This document shows, one piece after another, positions 1-21,784 of a DNA stretch of 64,000 nucleotides. The DNA comes from Gyrodactylus bullatarudis. Taxonomy: Eukaryota; Platyhelminthes; Monogenea; Gyrodactylidea; Gyrodactylidae. Each line of letters starts with the position of its first letter. The first letter of the stretch is position 1. Under the pieces are notes generated by a model. The model ran no database searches and was not told the DNA's origin. It saw only the letters and a list, made by a program, of their open reading frames with translations. Location of the stretch: assembly GCA_012064415.1 (NCBI GenBank), contig SSNU01000144.1, forward strand, positions 981,084 through 1,045,083, read 5' to 3'. A program made the translations under genes and the position numbers.

Positions 1-3000
1 TGGAGTGATTAGAAGCGAAAATGGTTCCTCGTCTGATGAATATTTTAAATATATTATTTTGAATATTGTAAAAGCCAATCCTAGCCACAGTGGAGACTAC
101 GCATGTTTTATAGACAGCTCTGATAAAATTACTAAATCAGATGTATTGACATTAATAGTAAACAGTGAGTTTGTTCAACATGAGTTGTAGCGAAAGTATT
201 AACTCAGAGTTAGATTTGATGATGGAAACAAATAGGAAAACTGTCGATATTGGCCAGAATGTGGAGTCAGATTGTATTGCATTTGGTCTTGTTACAGTTT
301 ACTGGACCAATCCTCGTGGCAGAAAAGTTGAACAAACTGAACAAAATATGAATGAAGATCTATTACAGCCAATTACAAATCGAGTATTTTATACAAATTC
401 TTTGAATGGATCTCAGGTTATATCAACATTGAGAATAAATAATATCAGTCTTAGTGATACTGGTACTTACTATTGCCAAGTAGAAGATGAAAGATTTAAG
501 CATTCGGAAACCTATAGGGAATTGGAGTTCAATATCTCTTTAAATGAAAGTAAGATTATTTGAATTAAATTTTAAATTATTTTGAATTTTAACCATACAA
601 TATAAGTTATCGTTACTTTTAGTAGTATTAGGACTAACGGAATGGTTTGTTAAACTTTTTACAGCTAGCCAAATTAATTCTAACAGAAATCTGTTTTTTG
701 TACAGATGCTCCGCGATTCTATCTTCAAGTCTAAGAATCTTTTTTTCTGATGCATTCGGCTTCACATTGAATTTATATGCTATAGATGAGATTGCATCAG
801 GTTTTGAACACCACTCTGAGCTTAACACTCTCGGATATAGTATTAATCACTTTTCTCGGATAAGGGTATGCATGCACATTCTTTTTAAAAGGAACTGAAT
901 AATCTTTTATCCGCATATCTGTTGATCTTTAATAAGATGATTCGTTATTAACAATTAGTGTAGGTTCTCAAAAAAGTACTATTCGATCTATTTTTACTTT
1001 AGACAAAGGACTGGCTCAGTTTTGATAATCTGAAGAAAAAATCTTCTCATCTAATCCCAATTTAAAGATAACTGGTACTATTTCTGTACTATATTGTTGT
1101 CGCGGTACGTTTTGTTCAAATTTTTAAATTGAGTCTCAGAGTGTAGTATTTTTCAACAAGTAAATGATCAATTACAAGTTGTTTTGTTACAAAAGTGCTT
1201 TACAAAACGAAATTTCACTCCATAATTATAACTATATATGAATTTCTAACTGAATTCCTGATATAGAGCTCTACATGTAGGCAGCTAGCATCTAGATCGA
1301 AGCTTTGAACTAAGCTTTGAAAATAGAATTGTAGAATATGAGCTATAACAGTTGAAAGGCCATTTTCTGTCATGAATAAATTTTAAGCAAGATCAGAAAT
1401 TTTGGTAGAGTTGTACCTCCGTAATAACTGTGTAAAAGCGATCCATACCTCTCTGCCCCTTGAAGAATAATATTTATTATAACTAATGAGTAGGCATACG
1501 TATAGAATATTTTAATTTTTTCCAAAATACAATACAATTATTCCACTTCAGCAATATCAAACAAATAAAATTGAATATTTTTTTCCATCATAATCTTAAT
1601 ATTATGTCCGAGGGTCTTTTGCATTCCCATCTCTTCAAGGTCACGTTAGTAACGCAGTAATTATTTTCTAAATTTTATCGCTCAGCTACCACTATTTTCT
1701 ACTCAAAATCCCTTCAATTCTCTAAAAAGCATTATATTTACTTATTTTTCACTTCATGGGATACTTTTTTATGGTACAGTAAAAGTCCTAAAGATGTGAT
1801 GTAGAGTTAATCCTCAAAAAAAAGAAAAAAATCTCTTCTCGATAGATTTTTTTCTATTAGTCATTATTCACCATAATTATCCTCAATTAACTTCTGTAGA
1901 GCAGAGATTGCATGTAAGGGTCTAGAAAGGGTCTAATTAGTAAGGTCAACTATGTTAACGTTCACAATAAAAATCGATAATGATTATTTTCTGATCTGTT
2001 CAATCAACTCATTTCATTTCCAATCGAATTTAGAACTAACCGAACTTCAAATAGGCATAACTTTCTTATTTGGTGAGCTAGAGAACTCATTTTTTTGCAT
2101 AACATGTCTCAGATTCTAAATTTTCTGAATAAATTAAGGGATATTCTATGAATGTTCAATTTCTATCTAAGATATGACTTAGTTTGAAGTTATATCACAT
2201 TTGGTCGTCGAGTTAGTGGCTTTTTTTTGATTGGTAACACATTGGATACTGTTTCTTATTAGAAAACAGGATTGTTTGGATAAAAAAACTTATTTTTTAG
2301 TATAGAATCATTATTTCACTTATGGAGAGAGTTAACAGACCTATTGCTTTAGCTCTCGCTCTACAAGAAGAGCCTTTTCAAAATATTGTGACTGATGAAG
2401 AATTTCAGGATAGCTTGGAAGAAGATCATGTAGAGTATGAAAGTGATTCAACAGATGATGAACAGGCAAATATTATCCCAGCCAATTCAGCCTATCTCTT
2501 TAAGTGTGGTGGAATTGTTTATTCGGATACACGACCATATCAAGGTCAAACCTCTATTCACAATGTGGTCAATTTCACCAGTGGACTTACCAAGATCTCA
2601 AAAAGGTGCGTGAACCAAGCGGATTTTTTCTTCTTATTCATAAGTGATTATATCATTGAAAATGTTACCAAGTATACAAATTTATACATGAGGAGCATGA
2701 ATTGCAAAAACTCAGAAATTCAAAATGACGAAATTGATTGGAATATCTCTCTATTTTGGAGTTTGTAAGCAAAAGAATATAGAGCTGGAAGAACTGTGTG
2801 TAGATGAATTTGGAGCACAGATTGTCAAAGATTCAATGAGCAATTCAAGGTTTAAAATTATCAAACAATACACAAGATTTGATAATAAATCATTACGAAA
2901 CATTGGGCAAAATAGAGACAAGCTTGCTCCAATACGGATGATATTCTAAGAGTTTATTTCAAATTGCCAGAAAGCATATATTCCCTCAGAGCAAATAACT

Positions 3001-5167
3001 ATTGATGAACAACTTATATCCTTCCGAGGCAGATTTCCATTCAGAGTTTATATGAAGAGCAAGCCAGGTAAATATGGAATTAAAGTTTGGGCGGCATGTG
3101 ATGCAAAAACAGCCTAGATATGTAATGCAGATATTTACATAGGGAAAGACGGCGATGCTCAAGAAGTTGGTCAAGGATCAAGAGTTTTGAAGCAATTGAT
3201 TCATCCGTTTCTAAACGCTGGTAGGACAGTTACATGTGATAATTTTTTCACATCATATGATTTAGCTCAAAATCTCAAAGCTAACCGTACAGTCATAGTG
3301 AGTACATGCCGGAAGAATAGGAAGATTTTACCCGGATCATTTCAATGCAAAAATATTGATCCTGGCACAATCCAATATATATATAGTAATGGAGTCGCAA
3401 TTCTCAGGTTTGCAGAGAAGAAAAACAAACCAGTTGTCATGATGTCATCATTACACCAAAATCCAGATGACAGTGGACCTAAGCCGGAGATTATTCAATA
3501 CTATAACGAAACCAAAGGAGGTGTAGACACGTTAGATCAACTTGTAACTAATTACTCATGTAGAAGATCGACAAATAGATGAAAATTTTCGTGAATAAAA
3601 TCCTTTGTACAACAATATTTTACATTTCATACTTGCAAAATTAATTGTGAGAGATAACTAAAAATATACAAAACTCCACTTGGGGTCTAAAAGACCCCAT
3701 TTGTAAAATATGTAATTTTCATGATTTTGCATGCAAAGTTAAATCACTTAAATTTTGTAAAAATTCCGTATTTTTTTCATTTAAAAAACCAATTTAAAAA
3801 ATCTAATTTATAAATGAAATTCTCTTATAGTGGTTTATCACGTTTGCCCTTGAAATCACCTGCAAAGAATTGGGTTTAAACTTGATGAAAATTTAGAATC
3901 TGAGACATGTTATGCAAAAAAATGAGTTCTCTAGCTTACTAATTACTGAAATTAGAAATTTCGATTTTTGAGTGAAGGAGAAATAACTCACGATTCTCAT
4001 GTGACTAATAATAATAAATTTGTGTATATTTGAAATATGTTATGCACTATGTATTTGTAAAGAACTTTAAATACTGTAGTGCTAAAATTGCTCAAAGAAA
4101 AACAGTCTTGAAAGAATAAAATTATTCTTGTCGTATTTTTAGAATTAAAAGCGTCTGTAATGCAAAATCAAGAAAAAAATCAAAAATTTGGTGATGTTAT
4201 TTCAATCCAATGCGAAGGAAATGTTGGAAAAATTGATCGTAACATTCATTGGTTCAAATTAAGTCCGAATGATAGAATTGAAATATTAAATTATAAATCA
4301 AACCTCTACACAATTGAGGATAAACTGAACAGTGATGACGATGGTAAAAGAAAATCATTGCTAAAGCTACCATTAAGACCAGAGAATAACTTTAGAATAT
4401 TGTGCATGATTGTTGATGAAAATATTTCGAGAAATCAATATTTCCCGCATAATGATACTTTTGCCATTGCCTTTGAAAGATATGAACCTCGTAAGTATCA
4501 AGTGTCGAGAAATCAACTTATCAAAAAATCAATGAAAATTATTATTTAGAAACGTTAATCAGCACTCAAAATTCAGAAGATGGCCTTAAAATCCATTGCA
4601 AAGGATTTCCGTCTAGCTCAAGGGATAGGTTAAGATTCTACTACTCCTCTAAAGAAAACCTTTTTGAGCTGGACACATTATCAACAAGTCATTCTTCTCC
4701 GAAATATCTGGTGAGTTTTTTTTCCAACTTTAATATTTATTAACTATTTTCATACCTTTACGATAGAAAGCATAATTAGAAGATAATTAAGATCACATAT
4801 TTGAATCCTTCATAAAATCATAGATGAGTACATTTTCTAAAAGTTAAATGCATTAAGAATAATCTATGTAAAACTATTGATTGACATTTTCTTCCAATCT
4901 CCCTAAACTGCTAATAAAAGTTTGCGTATTTTCTCATTTTCTAGAGTATTATTCAAAATATACGTAAATCGATAACAATTTTGGACAGCGAGAAAGCCAA
5001 TTTTCCTAATCCAGAAGTTAAAACCCTATTAATTCGCTCAATGAGTTTGGAATCGTTTCGGGAACTTGTTGGAGCTTACATCGTGTGCAGTTATGAACAA
5101 CGAGATCCTGATGCAGGACCCTTTATATACAAAAATGAAAATACAATTATCCTCAGTGATTACAAAG
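1..5167 (+). CDS. Multi-immunoglobulin-domain protein, partial (5' end outside window, 3' end not found)
   Basis: Probably an extracellular or membrane protein of several Ig-like domains. Exons seen: 1-164, 208-549, 4143-4490, 4550-4710 and 4945-5167. Exon junctions up to 4550 are phase 1, as is usual for Ig domains, and all listed exons join in frame. The first exon ends with the Ig signature HSGDYACF. The second has a B-strand Cys (ESDC), YW in strand C and DTGTYYCQV in strand F, so it is a classic V/I-type Ig fold. The later exons are more divergent, with Cys pairs CEG/ILCM and VCSY. The 3.6-kb intron 550-4142 carries two transposons. Introns 165-207 (43 nt) and 4491-4549 (59 nt) are short. 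The last exon ends in a good donor (GTGAGT, phase 1), but I found no convincing following exon before CaMKII, so the gene may be a fragment, or its remaining exons may be too short to recognise. I cannot name the family; a receptor ectodomain is one possibility. Confidence 0.7.
632..657 (+). repeat. 26-bp repeat shared with 28468-28493
   Basis: The 26-base sequence beginning gactaacggaatggtttgtt is identical at 632-657 and 28468-28493. The second copy directly abuts a decayed integrase. An exact match of this length between two distant sites points to dispersed repeat or transposon-end sequence. Its family is unknown. Confidence 0.6.
961..1790. mobile_element. hAT-like non-autonomous element, degraded copy 1
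   Basis: Bases 961-1160 match 12689-12885 over nearly their whole length, including the stretch around acaaaggactggct and the one around ctggtactatttctg. The right end (about 1700-1790) matches the right end of the copy at 12689-13882. Terminal sequences are diverged forms of the TAGG...CCTA ends of that copy. There is no coding capacity. It lies in the large intron of the Ig gene. Flanking 8-mers (aattagtg / aagatgtg) agree only partly, consistent with an old insertion. Confidence 0.6.
2076..2125 (+). repeat. Left 50-bp inverted repeat of the piggyBac-type element
   Basis: Begins agctagagaactcattttt and is an exact reverse complement of 3887-3936. Confidence 0.9.
2322..3597 (+). pseudogene. 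piggyBac-family transposase, inactivated
   Basis: Homology runs from an acidic N-terminus at 2322 through the DDE_Tnp_1_7 catalytic core. The three expected catalytic aspartates are recognisable: in WAACDAKTA (about 3090), [10 protein letters not shown] (about 3237) and GGVDTLDQL (about 3520). The reading frame is broken by one frameshift near 2745-2768 and by in-frame stops at 2947-2949 (TAA), 3115-3117 (TAG) and 3580-3582 (TGA, where the family usually has Trp). From 2725 to the end the frame is otherwise the same, so decay is by a few point events. The product cannot be a full transposase, and any mobility of the element would need an enzyme supplied in trans. Confidence 0.9.
3887..3936 (-). 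repeat. Right 50-bp inverted repeat of the piggyBac-type element
   Basis: Exact reverse complement of 2076-2125. Identity over 50 bases implies recent activity or gene conversion of the ends. Confidence 0.9.
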
Positions 5168-7958
5168 GTGAGTTATTCTAATACATATTCTTTTCTAATG
5201 AATGATTAACCACGTTATCTTAAAATATCAGTTGAACTTATCATTGGCTATGATAAGGAAGGAATCAGACTTAATTCACCATTCGTGAATTTCACATATA
5301 ACTTGATTTTATTCCTTTTAGTGTTCTCTTTTTGGCTAATTTATTGATCTTTAAATTAGATTAAAATCTGATTTATTTGCTTGCTTTTATAAAATTTTAA
5401 AGAAAAAACAATTGAATATTGTAATTACTGTTAATTGAAAATGTATGCTTAGCTGTCGATATACCTTATTATTTGATGTAGAACAATTCATGACAAAATT
5501 AATAGTTTAAATCCGATATGAATACAATTGTCTGCAACATTGTATATAATATATATATACTATATATGCAGAATTGAATTCCCAAAAATTCGATTTTGTA
5601 AAATTTGGCTTTCAAGGCTGTATAAAGCTTCCCTCGAGTTATCTATGCATGATGACGTATTTAATAAATATTTAAAATCAATGTTTTTGTTCTTTAATTC
5701 TCGAATGAATAAAATAATCTCGATGGAGATTACAGATAAAAGGAGATTTTAAAGAAAAAAGTTTTTTTATTCGATTAAATATCATTTTGATTTCACATTT
5801 TTGAATAAAAGTATGGGTATTGTGTATTTTATAAATTAAAACAAATAATTTTTTTCTTCCTCTTTCTCGTTTTGGTTGAAATGTCAATAGATGGATGATA
5901 TTTTGTCATGTAAATTTTTGTTCTTGTATTTTCTTCCTACCTTTGATGGGCAAGATAGAGAAAGAGAGAGGAATTTATGTTCTCCAAAATATCTATCACA
6001 ATTTCCTCATGCGTGTAATGCATTGTGGGAGAGTCATTTTTGATTTTCTTAATTTAAAAAAATTATTCATCTATTAAATATTTTTGAATTGCTGCAGTCA
6101 ATATTTTTCCTTCTTTTTAAAATTATCATTAGCCATGCTCATTGCTCATAGCCTTTTTCCATATCAAGAAGTTTAAAAACTTTTTTTCATTCTACAATCT
6201 TCTGTATATGCTTTTGGATGAATAAATCAGTAAACTTTATTCATTCCTCTCTCTCTCTCTCCTTTTATCTCTTTTACCGCAGGTTTTTTCTCTCATTACA
6301 CAACTTTAGTCTTCATCTTTAGTAAAGTTTGTTTGATAATCTATGATAATAAGAAGTTGAGGAATGTAAAAAATAATACATTACAATAATCTAAGCTTCA
6401 GCAATTAAAAATAAAATATTGATTGTCCTTTTTGCATTTTCTTGGAACAAATGTTGAGTATGTGGTTGCCCAAAGCTGTCAATTTACATTAAAAAGCTTA
6501 ATAATTGCAGGTGTGAAGAGATAAGAAAAAAAGTTACATAACGATAGAAACTAATTAATGTAATGTATATCTCCATTGTGATATACTATAGTAAATGTGA
6601 TATCTTTTCGAAATCAAATAAAAATCTACACACACTCACATAAATCATTAAAGGAACAATAATGGGAAGTAGAGACGAGGAAATTAATAAAAAACAAGAT
6701 CAATATAATCACATGATCATTTCATGATGAAGGTGATAATAACTAAGTTGAGCTTTTCATTATTATTATAGATGAATTACTCAAGAGAAAAAGAAAAGTG
6801 ATTTTCATCGGATGGGGAAAAAAGATTAACACATTTCGTTATACATTTTAATAAAAATATAATTATTCTCATTTGAATATTTTCAAAATTAATGACAATT
6901 CTCAGACATTTTCTCTAACAGAAAAGGTTAATAATACAAGGTACAAGTAGTTAAGCAATTTTTCCAGATTCAATTCTTCTCTTATACACACATGATCAAG
7001 ATGCTTTCTCAGGGCTTTTTCCAAATTCGTTGTTGATTTCGTTGTCATTATATGCATCAGTGGCGAATATTTACTGCTCATATTCATCACTTAATCCTTT
7101 CTTCAAGGCATTTCTCTGATGATAATGAAAAAACTAGTAATACTTGGATACATTTTCTTTTATGTAACATCATTACAATTGAAAAATGAATAGTTTTCAA
7201 ATGAGTTTTGTATATGCACACGAAGGGAAATATAATATTATCAAAACGCAATAAGAGAAATGTATACACACTTTCTAGGAGATGAAAAGATGTGGAAATT
7301 TTTTACTTTTACAATTTCCCTTATCAAAGAAATAATTATAATTATGTGATAGTTATTCTTGTTATTATTGCAGCAAGGAATTTTTTAATAACAAGTTTGA
7401 ACGGGCAAAGCAAAAATATTTTAATTAAAGAATAATCATAAAATACAATGTAGCATCAAAAATTATAATATTATTTTAATATTAAAATTCCATGTATGAA
7501 GTGTATCTTATGCGTTGGACAAATGTATCATCAGAATTCTGGATGGGTCTCTTTCTCTAGCATGAGAACATTTTTGTGTGTATTTGATTGATATATCGAG
7601 AAGAATTGAATCAAAGATAAACAAGGAGATCCAAAAGAAGGAAATTCAAAATTTAAGTAAGCGTTTATGTGCGTGTGTATTTTGTCTATTTTTAAGTGTA
7701 GTTTAAATGAAGTTATGCAAAGATAAAAATTAAGGGAAATTAGGGAAAAGTCACACTCAAGTACAAGAAAATCAAAATTTCTACTGTGTATAATTTTAAT
7801 ATAAAGTAATATATATTATTGATAATAGTGGCAAAAGTTTGTAGGTATTCATTGCTCAAAGAAGGTTTTGAAAAGGAAAAATTGATAGGAAAGGTATGGG
7901 AAACGAATATATATAAGAACCTCTGTATGATCCATTCAAGGTTATCGTTTAAGGTATT
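5168..7958. other. Spacer between the Ig gene and CaMKII; no gene seen
   Basis: AT-rich sequence with no convincing exon on either strand. The part nearest 7958 probably contains the CaMKII 3' UTR on the minus strand, but I cannot place its polyadenylation site. Short CT runs occur near 6246-6260. Confidence 0.5.
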
Positions 7959-18929
<10,971 letters not shown>

Positions 18930-19107
18930 TTTCTAAAGAAATTTTGAATCCGAGTAATATTGATAATGTAACTAATTTTTTTAGTTTCTAATATTTTAAA
19001 CAATGATTGTTATCAATATCTTTTACTTTTGTTTGATTAATTCAAGCTATAAGAAAATTTATTTGAAGCCTTCCTCCGTTAAATGATCAAGGCTGGTTGA
19101 CAGTATT
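18930..19107. promoter_or_regulatory. Head-to-head spacer between CaMKII and the coiled-coil gene
   Basis: Only 178 bp separate the divergent start codons. The spacer probably contains the 5' UTRs and a shared promoter unless upstream non-coding exons exist. I see no clear TATA or named factor site. Confidence 0.35.
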
Positions 19108-19753
19108 ATGAGTCAAATTAAAAAGGTTCTACATGATGCCAAATATCAAAGTCATGATATTAATTCACAAATCAAAAGTTTTGAAAGAAAAATAGACAAC
19201 ACCAAGAAAGCAATTGCTTCAGAGAAACAAAAAAATGACTATTACCTCAAAAAGATCCAAGAATTTGAAAGAGAACTTGCCACAATTTCTTCCCTGAATA
19301 ACCATGTGGATAAATCTGAAAAGTAACTTGAATAAATTAGATTTTAGATACAATGAATCTCAAAGAATTATTGAAAATCAGATTAAACTCTTGATTAAAG
19401 AAAGAGATGACACTAAGAATATTCTTCATGAAATCAAAGAAGAAAATGAAATGATTCGTTCAGAAGTAAAATGCTCTTTGAATCAAAAGGATTTCGAGTT
19501 TAATACAAAAATCATGAAATTTCTCGTTGACGCTGATGATGAATTGGTACAAAAACTTCCTGATGATTTGAAAGAGGAACTCTTGGAAAGAAATCAAAAA
19601 GATCTTCTAGACACAATTGAAGCATATTTTGTCCAAAAAACTGTAGCAAACAAGGAAAATCCAAATATTTCATTGCAAGTTAATAAGAGTTACAGTGGCA
19701 ACGATACTCATGTTAATCTTTCCATATTTGATGGTTCAATTTTAAGACTATAA
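19108..19753 (+). CDS. Small coiled-coil protein, unknown family (206 aa)
   Basis: Two exons, 19108-19322 and 19348-19753, joined across a 25-nt GT-AG intron (19323-19347). Without splicing the first frame stops at TAA just after SEK; with splicing it continues as KYNESQRIIENQ. The protein is charged and heptad-like over roughly residues 1-135 (many K, E, Q and N, with spaced I/L). An acidic helical segment (LVQKLPDDLKEELLER) and a short tail follow. There is no signal peptide, membrane segment or catalytic motif. I do not recognise it. A structural or cytoskeletal role is a guess from composition. It is divergently transcribed from CaMKII. Confidence 0.65.
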
Positions 19754-20701
19754 CTTTTTGATAGATTTTGTATTTGATCCTAATAATTTTTTATTAAAAA
19801 TTGTTTCTGAAATTTGCATAATATTTCTATTTACAGTGTAATCTATTTTACCTCACCCATCTATCAAAGCTTTCTTTAGAAAATCTTATTTTAAAAAAGT
19901 TACACATTGTGTAATACACAATGTATTATATTTTGATTAATATTATTTTTGTGATTTTTAGGAGAATGTAGAATTTCCAAAAGAAGCCCACAGTTTTCTC
20001 AAATTTTTACAGTGATTAAACTATCGAAATTCAATTATACTTGCAAATTTTAGTAAAAGTAGATTTAATTGGAATATAACTAAGCTTTTTGAAAAGCCTC
20101 TTCCACTGGATGACTTCCAGGCATTTTGTAATCATTACTAATCTTATTCAGTGGATGGATCTCATCATAATTCATAAGAAATCTTGAACAGGCTTTCAAA
20201 AAAGGTTGGTTATATTCAAGTTAAAACAACTTCTACCCAAATTTATCCAAGATTCATTATTCTTTCCGCCATCAAAGCAATTTTACATTAGCAAAATTTA
20301 TATTCTATGTTTTTACCTTTTAAATGCATAATTACTTTAGAGTAATAACACAAAAATATAAATTAAACCAAGTAAATTTCGAATACAATCTGTAATTATT
20401 ATCAAAAAAGTAGAATTATACGGTTCTTTCATATTTCTAACTGTCAATAGCCAATTCAGTATTATATTTACCAGTGGAATGATATTTCCTATTTATCTAT
20501 TTTATTTTATTAAGTTTCAATTAGCTTATGCTCTATGAACATTTCCAGCCAAACAGATAAATGTGGAAAATTTCACTGAAATTCTTAAATATCATTGGTT
20601 AATGAGATAACAAATTACTTCTTATACTTATCAATGTAATGGGTAGATAAGATTAGATTTTAGTAAAATAACTCACAAATCATGTCTCTTTCTGTGTAAT
20701 T
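19754..20701. other. Spacer before the GPCR gene
   Basis: About 950 bp of AT-rich DNA. It should hold the 3' UTR of the coiled-coil gene and the promoter and 5' UTR of the GPCR. No further exon or repeat was recognised. Confidence 0.4.
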
Positions 20702-21784
20702 ATGAATGAAAGCTTGCTTAATTCGACTTCTAATGCCAGTTGTACAAATATCCGTCTTGGATCGGAATTTTATGGTCATACTTTTTTAACCGCCTTCAGT
20801 TTATTTACTAATGTAATTACAATATGGGTCATATTTCCAGAGAGGAAGAAAAACACTCCCAATTTCCTCATGTTAATACTGGCTTTTGTGGATTTCATAT
20901 GTCCAATTTTATACTACCTATATTATTTTCTAAAGATTACTTGTTTTACAAATATTGTCTTTTATTTGATGCAGGTGGCAAAAACGTATGAAAGTTATGT
21001 GATTGTTCTTATTTCAATTGATAGATTTATTGCCATAAAATTTCCGCTTAAATCAGGAATCCTCTGCAATTTGTTAAGAATCAAAATATCTCTTGTAATT
21101 ATTTTGCTGGTAATGTTTTGTATCAAAGTTCCATCATTTAAATTTGCTCATCACTTTGAAGCATATGTGGACCCCTTTATCAGCTATTATATTCCTTTAT
21201 TATCCATTTTAATTTTCAATTTTATTCTGATAAAAGAATTATCACGACAGTCAAAGGGAGCCCTAACAACTGGAATTGGCATTGATGTTAAACGCATAAA
21301 GCAGAATCATCGGCAACATCGTCACAGGAATGTAACTATAACATTAATTTGTATTGTCGTAATATTTGTCATCCTAGAGACTCCAACAACAATTTATATA
21401 ATTATTGGTCAGGAAAATTCAGTTTTCTATAGTGTCTGCTTAATTTGTAACAGTATCAATTTCTCAATCAACATATTTGTCTATGGACTGATTGGGAAAA
21501 AATTCCGGCAACTCTTGAGGAGAAAAATCCAAAATCTATTCATTTCCAACAATAATAAATCAGTCAATATTGTAACGCAAACAGTTACGATTCCCTATGA
21601 CTCTGTTACTTTATCACAAAAGGGTAAGTTGAAAAGATTTGAATTCCTTGAGATTTTTTTATCAGTGTAATTAGTATTAAAATGATGGTATTCATTAATC
21701 TCTGTGTATCATCTATTTTTCCTCCTAGAGCCAAGTTTATATTTTTTAAACCATTATTTTGAACCGAACAAAGTACCAGTATGA
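20702..21784 (+). CDS. Rhodopsin-like G-protein-coupled receptor, probable neuropeptide (FMRFamide-receptor-like) type, 325 aa
   Basis: Exons 20702-21623 and 21729-21784 (phase 1 junction, 105-nt intron). The second exon adds a tail ending NHYFEPNKVPV. Seven hydrophobic segments are visible. Family marks are: Asn in TM1 (FTNVIT, about residue 37), LAFVD in TM2 (Asp about 64), DRF at 107-109 for the DRY motif, a TM6 Pro (ETPTTIY) and NFSINIFVYGLIGKKFR in TM7/helix 8, an NPxxY variant with Ile in place of Pro. Such Pro-less TM7 motifs are seen in FMRFamide-receptor-like GPCRs. The N-terminus has NES, NST and NAS glycosylation sites. A Cys precedes TM3, but I see no partner Cys in the second extracellular loop. 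The ligand cannot be inferred. Confidence 0.85.

Larger units (their letters stand above)
2076..3936 (+). mobile_element. piggyBac-type element with perfect 50-bp inverted repeats
   Basis: Positions 2076-2125 and 3887-3936 are exact reverse complements over 50 bases and enclose a piggyBac transposase remnant in the + orientation. A palindrome of the form ggggtc-taaaa-gacccc lies at about 3675-3695, just after the transposase; similar GGGGTC/GACCCC palindromes occur near the ends of many piggyBac elements. No clean TTAA duplication is visible directly at the repeat edges. The element sits in an intron of the Ig gene. Confidence 0.75.

Noticed and set aside
704..857. Open frame after a good acceptor at 703, with donor-like GGTATGC at about 870
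   Set aside because: The phase required by the upstream Ig exon gives a stop after nine codons, and the open frame in the other phase has no Ig or other recognisable features.
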